DNA from: Armatimonadota bacterium | GTDB lineage: Bacteria; Armatimonadota; Zipacnadia; Zipacnadales; UBA11051 | DNA: 51,984 nucleotides | Reading direction: 5' to 3' | Assembly (NCBI GenBank): GCA_013178155.1 | Contig: JABLXH010000032.1 | Location: forward strand, 1-51,984 | Shown: one piece after another, positions 1-10,100 of the stretch | Layout: each line of letters starts with the position of its first letter | Position numbering within the stretch: position 1 is the first letter of the stretch | Translations under genes and position numbers: made by a program | The notes under the pieces: generated by a model | The model's database searches: none | What the model saw: the letters and a program-made list of their open reading frames with translations, nothing else | Told to the model about the DNA's origin: nothing

Positions 1-2
1 TG

Positions 3-794
3 CTGGTCAAGGCCATCTCCCTGAGCCTGGGCCGCACCTTCAAGCGGGTGCAGATGACGGCTGACCTGATGCAATCGGACATCACAGGCACCAGTGTCTT
101 TGACCTGACCAGCAACGAGTTTCATCTCCGCCGGGGTCCCATCTTCACCTCGGTCCTGCTGGCCGATGAGATCAACCGCGCCCCCGCCAAGACGCAGGCA
201 GCCCTCCTGGAGGGGATGCAGGAGCGCCAGGTCACCATTGATGGTGTTACCCATCCCCTCGACCCCGACTTCACCGTCTTTGCCACCCAGAACCCCATTG
301 AGTACGAGGGCACCTACCCGCTGCCCGAGGCTCAGCTTGACCGCTTCCTGCTGAAGATCGTGGTAGACTACCCGTCCGAGGCCGAGGAACTGGATATCCT
401 GAAGCGTCGGCATGCGGGCTTCCGCGACGATGACCTGGCTGCGGTGGGCATCACCCCTGTGGAGGTGGACCTGGCCTTGTGTCGGCAGGGCGTGCAGGCC
501 GTGCAGATCCACGACGCCGTCTTGCGCTACATTGCCCAGATCACGCGCCTGACGCGGGAAAACACGAACCTGATCCTGGGCTGCAGCCCCCGGGCGTCAG
601 TGATGCTGCTGGACGCGGCCAAGGTGCTGGCGGCCCTTCGCGGACGGGAGTTCGTCACCCCGGACGACGTGAAGGACATCGCCCCGGCCACCTTGCGTCA
701 CCGCGTCATCCTGCGTCCCGAGGCCGACATCGAGGGTCTCACCGCTGATGACGTCATTGCCGGAGTACTGGCCAGTGTGCCGGTTCCGCGCTAG
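3..794 (+). CDS. MoxR-family AAA+ ATPase (5' end outside window)
   Basis: This is the C-terminal 263 residues of a MoxR-type AAA+ ATPase, a chaperone-like ATPase that usually works with VWA-domain or DUF58 partners in maturation of complexes or cell-envelope functions. The frame is open from base 3, so the start codon and the Walker A loop lie upstream of the window. Visible family hallmarks are the [20 protein letters not shown] stretch, the Walker [11 protein letters not shown], sensor-1 VFATQNP and the [10 protein letters not shown] arginine-finger region, followed by the usual helical lid. About 55-60 residues are missing compared with typical members. No VWA or DUF58 partner lies downstream here. 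A strong hairpin follows the stop codon. Confidence 0.93.
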   Translation: MVKAISLSLGRTFKRVQMTADLMQSDITGTSVFDLTSNEFHLRRGPIFTSVLLADEINRAPAKTQAALLEGMQERQVTIDGVTHPLDPDFTVFATQNPIEYEGTYPLPEAQLDRFLLKIVVDYPSEAEELDILKRRHAGFRDDDLAAVGITPVEVDLALCRQGVQAVQIHDAVLRYIAQITRLTRENTNLILGCSPRASVMLLDAAKVLAALRGREFVTPDDVKDIAPATLRHRVILRPEADIEGLTADDVIAGVLASVPVPR

Positions 795-814
795 CCGCAT
801 GTCGCCAACACCCA

Positions 815-836
815 CGGGCGCATGGCCGTGCGCCCG
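815..836 (+). terminator. Hairpin after the MoxR gene
   Basis: A perfect 8-bp inverted repeat (CGGGCGCA / TGCGCCCG) with a 6-base loop sits 20 bases after the MoxR stop and 23 bases before the next start. There is no T-run, so it is a terminator-like or processing hairpin rather than a classic intrinsic terminator. Confidence 0.45.
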
Positions 837-859
837 CCCAGAACCCAGGGAGTGCCCAA

Positions 860-2023
860 ATGCTGCCACGTGAACGTGTTGAGACGACTCTCGCTTTCGA
901 GGAACCGGACCTTGTGCCCTGGGGCGAACACTCCATTGACTACACGGTCTACGAAATGGTCCTGGGCCGCGAGAGCCTCGTCCAGGCGAAGATGAAGGAG
1001 ACGCGGGCGCTGTGGGAGGGGCGCCGCGACGAGATCGTGGAGTCCTACAAGCGCGATGTGCCCGACCTGGTGGAGGCCCTGGGCATGGACATCATCACCA
1101 TCGGCCAGCAACCCGCCAGGGGGAGCGTCCATACGCCGCTGGAGCAGGTGGACGAGGAGACCTTTCGCGACACCGCCGGCAACCTCTACCGCGTGTCCAA
1201 GACGACCCATGACCTGATGCCCTACAAGATCGCCGTCGAGGACTACCAAGTGCCCACGGTCGAGGAGCTGCAGCGGCAGATTGACCACCTCGATGCCAAC
1301 GGCGTGCCGCGTCCAGATGATTCCGTCTGGGAGGCCGCGCGTTACGTTATTGACAACTACAAGTCCGACTACTGGATCAACACCTGCGTCGGTGACATCG
1401 GCTTTCCTTGGCTGGGCCGCACCGACGAACAGGCCCTGCTCAACCTCGCCCTGCACCCGGAGCTGCACGCCAAGGCCGTCGAGCTGCAAGCCAAGTGGGC
1501 CATCGGTATGGTCCCCTACTACGCCGAGCAGGGCTTTGACAGCATCATGCCCTGCGGCGACCTGGGCAGCTCCACCGGCCTGCTGGCTAGCCCCAAGATA
1601 CTGTGGGAGCATGTGGTGCCTTGGTGGAAGCAGTACACCGATACCGCCAAGGCCCACGGCTTGCGGGTCATCAAGCACTGCTGTGGCTGCATCTGGGAGG
1701 CCATCGAGTGCATCATCGCCGGGGGCTACGAGGGCTACGAGGCCATCCAGCAGAGCGGGGGCATGGACATCAAGCGCCTCAAGGAGCAGTGCGGGAAGCG
1801 TCTGGTCCTGTGGGGCGGGGTCACCAATGAGAGCCTCATCCTCGGCACTCCCGAGGACATCCGCCGCGAGGCGAGATACGCCTTCACCTACGGCGCCCCT
1901 GGTGGCGGCTTCATCTACGGCGCCAGCCACTCACTGGCTGTGGGCACGCAGTACGACAACCTGATGATGATGAAGCGGTGCCGCGACGAATGGGGCCGCT
2001 ACCCCATCAGCATCCCCGACTGA
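860..2023 (+). CDS. Uroporphyrinogen decarboxylase-family protein (MtaA/CmuA-like), copy 1
   Basis: The 387-residue protein belongs to the URO-D superfamily, a TIM barrel that includes haem-pathway HemE and the corrinoid-dependent methyltransferases MtaA, MtbA and CmuA. It begins MLPRERVETTLAFEEPDLVPWG, the usual start of the methyltransferase-like branch (RERV followed by a P-D-x-VP turn), and ends with LVLWGGV and a GGGFIYGASHSL C-terminal block. HCCG at residues 273-276 fits the H-x-C zinc site that activates methyl-carrying thiols in MtaA-type enzymes. No corrinoid protein gene is adjacent, so the substrate is unknown; a role in demethylating methoxylated compounds is inference. A GGGAG ribosome-binding site precedes the ATG. 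It is one of three such paralogues in the window. Confidence 0.88.
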   Translation: MLPRERVETTLAFEEPDLVPWGEHSIDYTVYEMVLGRESLVQAKMKETRALWEGRRDEIVESYKRDVPDLVEALGMDIITIGQQPARGSVHTPLEQVDEETFRDTAGNLYRVSKTTHDLMPYKIAVEDYQVPTVEELQRQIDHLDANGVPRPDDSVWEAARYVIDNYKSDYWINTCVGDIGFPWLGRTDEQALLNLALHPELHAKAVELQAKWAIGMVPYYAEQGFDSIMPCGDLGSSTGLLASPKILWEHVVPWWKQYTDTAKAHGLRVIKHCCGCIWEAIECIIAGGYEGYEAIQQSGGMDIKRLKEQCGKRLVLWGGVTNESLILGTPEDIRREARYAFTYGAPGGGFIYGASHSLAVGTQYDNLMMMKRCRDEWGRYPISIPD

Positions 2024-2037
2024 GACTGCGGAGAAGG

Positions 2038-2068
2038 GTGCCACGGCCAGGCCTCCTGGCCGTGGCAC
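2038..2068. terminator. Strong bidirectional terminator-like hairpin
   Basis: A perfect 14-bp stem (GTGCCACGGCCAGG / CCTGGCCGTGGCAC) with a 3-base loop lies between the convergent URO-D gene (stop 2023) and FKBP gene (stop 2084). The position and symmetry suit termination from both sides, though there is no clear T-tract. Confidence 0.7.
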
Positions 2069-2083
2069 TCCTCGCCACGTTGC

Positions 2084-2461
2084 TCAGCCCCTGATCTCCA
2101 CCAGCTCCACCTCGAAGATCAGCGTGGCGTTGGGCGGGATGACGCCACCGGCCCCGCGGCTGCCATAGGCCAGGTGCGGGGGCAGGGTCAGCTTCCGCCG
2201 CTCGCCGACGCGCATGTCCAGCAGCGCCTCGTCCCAGCCCTTGATGACCTGCCCCGTCCCGACGGCGAACTCGAAGGGCTTCCCTCGGTCCTTAGAGCTG
2301 TCAAACTTCCTGCCATCGGTCAGCCAGCCGGTGTAGTGGGCGGCGATGCGCGCGCCCCTGGTCGGCCGATCGCCCTCCCCTTCCGCAAGCACCACATACT
2401 CCAGCCCTGATGCGCTCTTGATGACTTCCTTGCCCTCTTCGCCGGGTACGGTGAAGGCCAT
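2084..2461 (-). CDS. FKBP-type peptidyl-prolyl cis-trans isomerase
   Basis: This is a single-domain FKBP of about 125 residues that catalyses cis-trans isomerisation of prolyl bonds during folding. The FKBP core is complete: ASGLEYVVLAEGEG, VAHYTGWL-type AAHYTGWLTDGRKFDSS, FAVGTGQVIKGWDEALLDM, RKLTLPPHLAYGSRGAGG and IPPNATLIFEVELVEI. The ATG at 2461 is chosen because a good AAAGGAG ribosome-binding site stands 8-9 bases upstream; the open frame continues further upstream without family similarity. No export signal is visible, so it is probably cytoplasmic. It is divergent from the nucleotidyltransferase gene. Confidence 0.93.
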   Translation of the reverse strand: MAFTVPGEEGKEVIKSASGLEYVVLAEGEGDRPTRGARIAAHYTGWLTDGRKFDSSKDRGKPFEFAVGTGQVIKGWDEALLDMRVGERRKLTLPPHLAYGSRGAGGVIPPNATLIFEVELVEIRG

Positions 2462-2569
2462 GAATGCGGCTCCTTTCGGTATCACCAACTGGCAGGGACC
2501 GCCCTGCCGTGCTGCAATGTACAGGCGAAGGGGCGAGGGCGGCAAGTCTCACTCGCTGGGAGCGCAGCC

Positions 2570-2887
2570 ATTGGAGACCGCGAGGAGCAACTGAGAAGCC
2601 TGATCGCGCAGATTGCTGCGGCGGTTCAGCCGCTGCAGATCATCCTCTTCGGCTCTGCTGCCAGGGGGATGGCGAATGCCGACAGTGACTTCGACCTGCT
2701 GGTCGTGATGCCGGAGGGCACCCACCGGCGCCACGCCGCCGAACAGCTATACCGCACCATCACAGAGATCACCATCCCCTTCGACCTGCTGGTTGCCACC
2801 CCCGGCGACCTGGAAAGGCACCGCGACAACCCTGGACTCATTTACCGTACCGTGCTCCAGCAGGGGCAGACGCTCTATGCCGCCTGA
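2570..2887 (+). CDS. MNT-type nucleotidyltransferase-domain protein (start uncertain)
   Basis: This is a small minimal nucleotidyltransferase, the MntA-like partner of HEPN proteins. In HepT/MntA systems this partner AMPylates and silences the HEPN toxin. The motif GSAARG followed by a DSDFD triad (GS-x10-D-x-D) is intact, and PFDLLVATP follows. The only ATG in frame (2669) falls inside the motif, after GSAARG, so it cannot be the true start. The frame stays open upstream through EEQLRSLIAQIAAAVQPLQI with no ATG, GTG or TTG; ATT 2570 or CTG 2591 are candidates, and 2570 is given as a working value. The stop overlaps the HEPN start by 11 bases. Confidence 0.75.
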   Translation: MGDREEQLRSLIAQIAAAVQPLQIILFGSAARGMANADSDFDLLVVMPEGTHRRHAAEQLYRTITEITIPFDLLVATPGDLERHRDNPGLIYRTVLQQGQTLYAA

Positions 2888-3272
2888 AACTGGGTCACCG
2901 GAGGATTGGATGCTGCACGCCCGTAGCGACCTGGGCATCGTGCGTGGCCCGGTCGCTCCCGAGGTTTTGACGCAGACGCGTTGTTTCCATGCTCAGCAAG
3001 TGGCAGAGAAATGCTTCAAAGCAGTGCTGCTAGCGTATGGGACAGAGTTCCCGCGAACGCACAACCTCCATGCGCTCCTGACGTTTCTGCCCCGTGAGCT
3101 TCCCAGACTGCCTGAGATCGAGGCGGCGACGGCGCTCTCGGTGTACGCCGTGGCTGCGCCCTACCCTAGTGAGTTCGAGCCCCTCAGCGAGGAAGAGTTC
3201 GGCGAAGTACAGCGGATAGCTGAGGCAGTCTTGCTCCGGGCGGAGGGTGTGGTGGCTCAAAGGGGTGGTTGA
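2877..3272 (+). CDS. HEPN-domain protein
   Basis: The 131-residue HEPN-domain protein (PF05168-like) is the usual partner of MNT nucleotidyltransferases; such pairs are toxin-antitoxin or nucleotide-signalling modules. Recognisable features are the HARSDL helix, CFHAQQVAEKCFKAVLLAYG, the PRTHNLHALL stretch and the SVYAVAAPYPSEF block. In relatives this last block normally reads RYP; here it is PYP. The start ATG at 2877 overlaps the MNT reading frame, so the pair is probably translationally coupled. The frame is open further upstream inside the MNT gene but has no family similarity there. Confidence 0.82.
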   Translation: MPPETGSPEDWMLHARSDLGIVRGPVAPEVLTQTRCFHAQQVAEKCFKAVLLAYGTEFPRTHNLHALLTFLPRELPRLPEIEAATALSVYAVAAPYPSEFEPLSEEEFGEVQRIAEAVLLRAEGVVAQRGG

Positions 3273-3388
3273 GCCACTTGCCGCCAGGTTGGGCAGCACG
3301 GATTCCCCGACTCGCCCGTAGTCCACTTCCGACCGAGCGGCGTCGCGCTCTGGTGAGCGCTCCTACCGACGGCAGAGGCCACGGCCCC

Positions 3389-4488
3389 TCACCACTCCCG
3401 CGAGTCCGGCACCTCCAGCCAGACGCTGCCTTGCGCGATGGATTGTTGGCTGACCAGGCCTGGCAACGTCATGTCCATGGCCTCGTGGATGCCGATGGGT
3501 GGAGGCGTGCCGTCCAGGATGGCGCGGACGAAGTCCTGGACTTCCAGGTAGTCGCCGCCGCCATGGCCGGCCTGAAGCTGCTCCTCTGACGGGCGCAGCC
3601 ACTCCTCGGGCAGGAACTCCTCGGCCAGATCCTCCAGGGGCATCCACTCCAGTCCCTCACAGCGGTCCTGCAGCCAGATCTTGGGCTGATCGCCCAGGCC
3701 GCGCGGCGCCTCGTAGCAGCCCGTGGTGCCCTGCAGTGAGTAGTACGTCATGTTGTGGGGGCGGTTGGACAACATGTCCAGGCGCAGCTCAATCAGCCCG
3801 CCGCGGTCGGTGCGACACAGGGTGGTCGTGCTGTCCTCCTGCTCGTAATCATCCCCGCGCGGATCGCGGTAATGGTGGCCGGTGCCCACACACATCACGC
3901 TGACCACCCGCTGGTTCATCCACTGCAGCACGGGCCCGAGGCTGTGGGTCGGGTAGGTGTTGCCATTGATGCCGGTCTGCCACTTGCGCCGCCATCTGGT
4001 GATCTCGTTGAGCTCCTTCAGTTCGTGCAGGTACTCGCCCTCGGCGAAGTACATCTCGCCGAACAGCCCCGCTCGGGCGATGGCCTTGACCAGCACGTTG
4101 GACCGCATATAGCAGTAGTTCTCGGCCATCATGTACTGGGCGCTGCCGGCCTTGACCGTCAGCACCAGCTCCCGCGCCTCCTCCACCGACACCGCCGCCG
4201 GTACCTCGGACATGACGTGGATACCGCGCTGCAGAGCGGCGATGGCCATCGGCGCATGGAGTGGCATCGGCGTGCCGATGATGACCGCGTCAATACCGGC
4301 CTCGCCAGCATCTGCTCGTAGTCGGCGTAAGTCTTCGTGACGCCGACCTGCGCCGCGGTCGCCGCCAGAGCTTCCGTGTTGAGGTCGCAGAGCGCCTCCA
4401 GGCGTGCCCGGGGATTGCAGGTGATGGCGGTGAAGAACCCCGCCCCCCGTCCCGCCGCGCCGACAACGCCGAACTTCAGTTGGTCCAT
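3389..4488 (-). pseudogene. Gfo/Idh/MocA-family oxidoreductase, interrupted by a frameshift
   Basis: This NAD(P)-dependent sugar-type dehydrogenase is split over two frames. The first part (from ATG 4488) has the Rossmann segment FGVVGAAGRGAGFF and reads to YADYEQMLA. The second frame continues EAGIDAVIIGTPMPLH, SEVPAAVSVEEARELV (the usual EKP region) and the C-terminal alpha/beta domain to 3389. The join falls near 4302-4304, where one C on the plus strand appears missing; restoring it gives a continuous protein of about 366 residues, the normal family length. It is the last gene of a four-gene minus-strand run. Whether this is real decay or an assembly error cannot be decided from sequence alone. 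Confidence 0.85.
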
Positions 4489-4507
4489 GGGGATCGCTCC
4501 TGTGGTC

Positions 4508-5503
4508 TTATTGCCAGCGCTTCAGAACAGCCGCCGGCGTCTCGCGCGTCAGGCCGAAGATGACAGCCTGTCCGGGCGCATAGGCTTCCCGGAGTTCGGT
4601 GTTCTCGAAGGCCACGCCGCCGGGGATGACCAGCGGCTCCCAGCCGTAGTACTCGGCCCGTCCGTTGGCGGCGAAGCGCAGGTCCTGGCCGAAGCTGCCA
4701 GGCGTCTTGCGCCAGTACTGCGTCAGTTTGGCCCATGGCCAGCGCCACCAGTTGCCGGGGTCATGGGGCCAGTTCGCTGCCGGGTCAGCCTCGTTGTTGC
4801 TCATGGGCACGATGACCCCGCCATCGCCGGTTCGGACAAGGCGCGACAGCGGGAGATCGGTGAAGGGGGTGAAGTCGTGGCCGGTGTGGTCCGGCCAGAC
4901 GACGAGCGATGAGAGCACCTCGCCGCCGGCCAGATGCACCTGGCGCAGCCGGGCGTAGTTGCCCATGGTGGCCGTCAGCACGCACATGGTCATCGGCCTG
5001 CTGTCGGGCTCGTGGAAGGTCTGCAGCATGATCTCATCCGGCTGGTCGCTGCGGAGGGTCAGTACAAGATAGGGGTGGGCGCCGTTGCGGAAGCGCTCCA
5101 TCCGGATCACGACCTGCAGCCGCTCGGCTTCCGGAGCATCCGGCGGGCGGCCCAGCGTACCGGCCAGGGTCTCGGCGGAGAAGACCCGCCCCGGCTGGCC
5201 ATCGGTGTCGCTGGTCTCCAGCTCAGACTGCCCGCGCCACTGGCCGTCACCCACATTGGGCTCGACAGCGATGAAGTTGACCAGTTGGTGCTGTCCGCCG
5301 GGGCCCACCGGATAGCCGATGCGGAGCAGGCCGCGGGGGCCTCCAGGCGTGTCGCCGGACACCCCCGCCGGCCACAGGCTCACGACGACGCCATCGCGCA
5401 GGCCCCAGCGCGGCAGGTCACTGTCGCCCCCGGGCCGAATCCATGGCCCAACGTCAGCCTGGGCGCTACCCATCAACACCACCCCCAGCAACAGGGCCGC
5501 CAC
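4508..5503 (-). CDS. Secreted protein of unknown function
   Basis: I do not recognise the family. The 331-residue protein begins with a clear signal peptide (MAALLLGVVLMGSAQA, then DVGPWI). GTG 5503 is chosen as start because GGGGGAG stands 10 bases upstream and the leader begins exactly there; the open frame continues to 5722 but overlaps the sialidase end. The mature part is rich in Trp, Asp and Pro and is likely an all-beta domain, with conserved-looking stretches such as LVVWPDHTGHDFTPFTDLPL and PGNWWRWPW. It lies between the sialidase and the Gfo/Idh gene, so a role in extracytoplasmic carbohydrate handling is plausible but unproven. Confidence 0.75.
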   Translation of the reverse strand: MAALLLGVVLMGSAQADVGPWIRPGGDSDLPRWGLRDGVVVSLWPAGVSGDTPGGPRGLLRIGYPVGPGGQHQLVNFIAVEPNVGDGQWRGQSELETSDTDGQPGRVFSAETLAGTLGRPPDAPEAERLQVVIRMERFRNGAHPYLVLTLRSDQPDEIMLQTFHEPDSRPMTMCVLTATMGNYARLRQVHLAGGEVLSSLVVWPDHTGHDFTPFTDLPLSRLVRTGDGGVIVPMSNNEADPAANWPHDPGNWWRWPWAKLTQYWRKTPGSFGQDLRFAANGRAEYYGWEPLVIPGGVAFENTELREAYAPGQAVIFGLTRETPAAVLKRWQ

Positions 5504-5544
5504 GCTGCAGTTGCTCCCCCTTCCTCGTTGCCCACTCCCTGCCT

Positions 5545-7128
5545 CTACCACTCCAGCACCTCGATGCCCTCCGGCTTGAGCCGAAACCGCAGGGCGCGGA
5601 TAGCGCTGCCCGCGCCTTCCTCGTAGTAGATCGCCAGGACTGACCCGTTCTTCAACTGCACCGTGGCCGGGTAAGCTCCGCCCACCGTGTCCAGCACGAA
5701 GGGGCCCTGCCAGGTGCGGCACTCATCGCGGCTGACATGCAGCGATGTTGCCGGCACGCGATGGGTCAGCAAAATCTCGCCCGTGCGCAGACGGGTGAAG
5801 TGGGGGGCATGTCCCTTGAAGCCGATATCGCGGACCGGCGTCCAAGTCAGGCCCAAGTCGGCGCTGGTGGCGTAGTGCATGTTGATGCTGCTGCTGCGCA
5901 GGGCGGCGTAAAGCGTCCCGTCCCGCAGCAGGATCACGTCGGTTTCGGCGTCCAGGGGCAGCTTGGCCTCCTGCCCGATGGGGATGGGGGCACTCCACGT
6001 GCGGCCGTGGTCGGTGGAGCGTATGACGCCACCATAGGACCCTTCAGCGCCTTCTCGGTAGACGCCCAGGATGAGGGTGCCGTCGGGCATCTCGCGCACC
6101 GGGGCCGAACAGGCTCAGCCGACCGGTGTGACCTGCTGCCCCTGCTCCTCCCAGGTCTGGCCGCCGTCGGTGGACCGGGTTACGGCGCAATAATACCGGG
6201 TAGTGCCGCCCTCCTGCCAGTAGTCGAAGTAACTGCAGATGAGGGTGCCGTCGCTGAGTTGGGCAATGTGCGGGTCGCGGTTGTCGCGCTCGCTGTCAAA
6301 GATGACCACCGGCTCGGTCCAGGTGCGCCCCTCGTCACGGGAGCGCACCATGCAGATGCGGCCGCCCCTGGGCCATTCCTTGTTGGGCAGTGACACGTGC
6401 CCATAGCCCGCGTAGAAGACCACCGCGATATCACCGTTCTGCAGGCGGCAGGCATCAGGGAAGGCCTGGTACGGACCGGATGCGGCACCGCGCGAGATCA
6501 CGCGGAAGGGGGGCTGTTCCTGCTTCAGTGGGGGTGCCGTACCGTCTACCTCGCCTTCGATCCTGAGGTTACGGAAGGTCACGTGCCCCTGGCTGGTGCC
6601 AAAGCCCACGCGCCCGGAGACAAGGTTGGTGTCGGTAGCTGTCAGCACCTCCCGCCCATTCAGGCTGCAGGCAATCCGGGGGCCAGTGACGCTCACCCGT
6701 GCGGTATGCCAGACGCCGTCGGTCAGCTCCGGCCAGCGCGTCCGCGCGATCTCGATCCAGCTATTGCCCGGCTCGCTCCGCACGAGGATGAACTGATGGT
6801 TCTTGCTGTCCATGTGGAGCCAATAATATGTGTGTGTGCCGGTGGCACGGAAGATGATGGCGGCCGCGCGCACTCCCGGCCCCTCGGCCGCGATGTGGAA
6901 ATCCACCGTCAAGGACAGATCGCCGAAGGCGGGCTCCCTGAGCAGGGCTGCCGAAGTCCGCTGGATCTCCGTCTGAGTCAGCGTCCCGTCGCCAAACCGC
7001 CAGTCACCCTGCACGAACTGCCACTGGTTGGCAGCAGCGTCGCGCAGCCCCGGCGTGAACGTCTGGGAAGCCTGGCCCAGGACCAGCGACGCGCAGGTAA
7101 GGGCCGTAACAGTAGACATAAGCCGCAT
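5545..7128 (-). pseudogene. Secreted sialidase/BNR-repeat protein with an in-frame TGA
   Basis: This is a secreted exo-sialidase-like protein: signal peptide MRLMSTVTALTCASLVLGQA, a concanavalin-like beta-sandwich at roughly residues 25-195 (YWLHMDSKNHQF, VSGRVGFGTSQGHVTFRNLRI), then a six-bladed propeller. Five Asp-boxes are visible: SRDEGRTW, STDGGQTW, STDHGRTW, SADLGLTW and a degenerate SRDECRTW. The reading frame is interrupted by TGA at 6117-6115, between QQVTPVG and ACSAPVREMPDG. Both sides are in the same frame and homology continues across it, so one substitution separates it from a 527-residue intact protein. It lies 15 bases after the heparinase-like gene, as in an operon. Confidence 0.85.
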
Positions 7129-7143
7129 GCGAATCTACCTCTC

Positions 7144-10100
7144 TCAACGTTCTGGTAGTGCCAACTGCACTTCCGTCGTGGTCTGCAGGTTCAGCAGCCG
7201 CGCCTGGGTGTCCGCTCCGGGCACGCCAGCGAGCTCGAAGCACACGACATGAGGCATCTCGAAGCGGTCGCCGACCCCGTAGTCGTAGATGCGGAAGCCC
7301 GCCAGGCCGTCGCCGTCGGCGTCTCGCAGAGCGCCACGCAGCGCGTCGGCGGTTGCTCCCGGGGCCAGGGCGCGATCCACGTAGACATCCCCCGCTGAGC
7401 CCCAGTACCCGCCGCCGGTGATGCCCTCCACGGGGAAGGTGGCGCTTCCGTCCTCGTTCTCGAGGGTGGCGCCGGAGTAGAGCCGATACGTTGGCCGACG
7501 AGTCCCGTCGGCGTCCACGTCCAGCCCGCCGTAGAAGAAGGCCGCCGAGTTGTGGATGACGTAATCGTCCGCACCCGTCATGGCGCCCTCACCCACCAGT
7601 GACGAGGTGTTCAGCGTCACGCGTGTGCCGGCGCCGATGGGCGTGGCCGCCGTGACCATGTAGGCACAGGTGTGACGGTCGTTGTAGAAACGCACCGTTC
7701 GCCCCACGAGCGCCTGGGGCTCGGGGCAAGCCCAGTCCACGTCAACCGTCTGCCGGACGCGGTCCACGGCCGTGATCGCGCCGGTCGCCATGGCTTCTGT
7801 GGGGTCCAGCCTGAGCTGGGCGTCCTGATAGCCGCTGGCCCCGACCATGGCTACTGCCCGGACCTGGCCATCGCGCAGGCGTAGCACCAGCAGACGGCCC
7901 GCGAACCGTCCGCCCCCTGGCAACTGGACCTGCCGCGTCGGGTCGTCACTGAGAATGATGAGATCGCTCCCGGCATCAGTGGTGACCCGCAGAGCAACGG
8001 CCCCTGTCTCGCCCGGGAGGGCAAGCCGTTCGGCGCGTTGCACGAAGGGCCGTCCTTCGTAGGGTTCCAGCACGGCAAGGAAGCGGCTGTGGAGTGGCGC
8101 GGTGCCCTGGCGGTGAGTGAGTACGAACTTGACGGTGTAGGCCTCGGGATGGGTGGCTCCCCGTCCATCGGCCAGGATGACCTCATCACCTGCTTCCGGA
8201 AGGCCATGCAGGCGGAGGTGCACGTCGCGCTCGTCGCCGCAGGCATAGTCCACTGCCCAGGGCGATGTCGGGCGGGCCCGCTGTACACCTGTGAGCTGGC
8301 AGAAGGGGTCGCGGCGCTGGCGTCCGGCGGCATCGGTGTAGGTCTGACTGAACTCCACCTCCGGGCCCGCCAGTGTACCGCCTTCCTGGGTCTGCAGGTC
8401 CAGGCCCACGGTCGTCACCACTGCCTGCGGTCCATGGTAGCTCAGGTGGTGCTCCCCACCCCCTCGCACCTCGAACAGGTCCACCGCATAGCCGTCGGTA
8501 CCGTCTACCTTCACCGTCACCAGCGTACGCCGGTAGCGGCCTACCCCTGGCGCCACGCCAGCCTTCTGTAACTGCATCCACTGAGCCACCGGTGTGGTGG
8601 TGAAGCCCAGCATGTCGCCCTCATAGCCCGCGCTGCCTCCCTGGTCCACACACACCGTGTTGGCAGTCAGAATGTGGCTCTCCCAGACACCGGCGTCCTT
8701 CCAGGATTGCGGGTACCCGATGCCCGGCAGCAGGTCCAGGCCCTTGGCGAACAGCCCGATGGTCAGTGGGTCATTGTGGCCATGGGTCAACGGGCTGCCA
8801 TAGAAGCTCCACAAGGTGCGCTGGTTGTCCCCGGTGCCCTCCCGGAGGAAGGCCAGCTTGTAGCCATCCATCACCTGACTCTGTCGCGCGATGTGGGGTC
8901 CGGCTGCGACCGCCGCCTCCTTCGCTCGCGCCACCAGGGCCTCGTCCACGTCGAATCCCGGTCCGGCGGGGAGGCTGCGGCCGTAGTAGGCCACCTGGGC
9001 GAACTTCGGGTCGCCGGTGAGCGCGAAGGCCTCCAGGGCGGTGCTGCCAAGGTAACCGTAGTTCAGGGCACTGGTCTGCACCGGCTTGTTGGGAGTTCCC
9101 CCGCCCATGTCGCCGATGACCGGCAGGTGCTTCTCGATGCAGACCATGTCGGTGAAGTAGTGGAACATGGCGCGGAACTTGGGGTCCTGAAACAGCGACG
9201 GGTAGAGGCTGGCTGGAACCTCTTCAGGATGGAGGGCACGCAGACGTTCCACCAGTCTGAGCAGCGGGATGAAGGCAAGCCTCGCCGTGTTGTAGCTGGG
9301 GCTCTCCGTGGTGCCGCCATCCTTGAGCAGCAGGTTGGCGGCCAGGTATCGCACTTGCCCGGGCGCCGTGTAGTAGACCCAATGCAGCATGTCCTTGCTG
9401 TTGGGGTGCTGGTCACTGTAGTCGTCCAGCACCAGCGCGGCCCGCGTCATGGCCAGCTCCGCAGCGCCGTGGTTGCCCAGGATAACGCGGTCCATGCAGG
9501 CTTGGGCTCCCGCCCGTATCAACTCGTTTTCCACATAGTTGTGCACATCTGTGGAAACCTGAAACTCCGGGTGCACGGTTCGCAGGAAAGCCAGGCACTG
9601 CGGATCATCAAAGGCGGTGTAGAGCCGGTCATAGGCGGCAACCAGGCCGTCGAAGTCGCCGGGTGACCAGTCGCAGTCCGTGATCATCCCGCTGCCTTCG
9701 CCATACCCGGGGTGATAGGTGCGGTCGCGCTTGGTGGTGCTGTTGGGCCACTCCTGGGCGATCTTGCACAGCAGAATGGCTCCGCGCCTGCCGAGCTCAG
9801 GGTCACCGGTCAGCTCGTAGGCGTGGGCCAGGTTGTTGAGCGCCGGGCGGATCAGCCCCAAGTACAGATAGTGCGCGTAGACTTGGATGAAGTAGTAGCG
9901 CTGGCCGTCATGCTCCCAGCCCGAGCCATCGTCCGGGTAGTCGCCGGAGGTCATGTCGCCGCTGGCAAAGTCGTTGGAAGGGTAGAACTCACCACCGACC
10001 GGACACTGCAGCTTCCATGGGTGGTGATCGTGATCGAACTTCCACGCCCCGAGCTGGCCCCCGCCCGAAAAGATGGCCGTCCCGTGGACCGGGCAGCCGC

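Noticed and set aside
6115-6117. Selenocysteine or a recoded genetic code at the sialidase TGA
   Set aside because: Many neighbouring genes end in TGA, no SECIS-like hairpin was seen, and Sec has no known role in sialidases; nonsense mutation or error is simpler.
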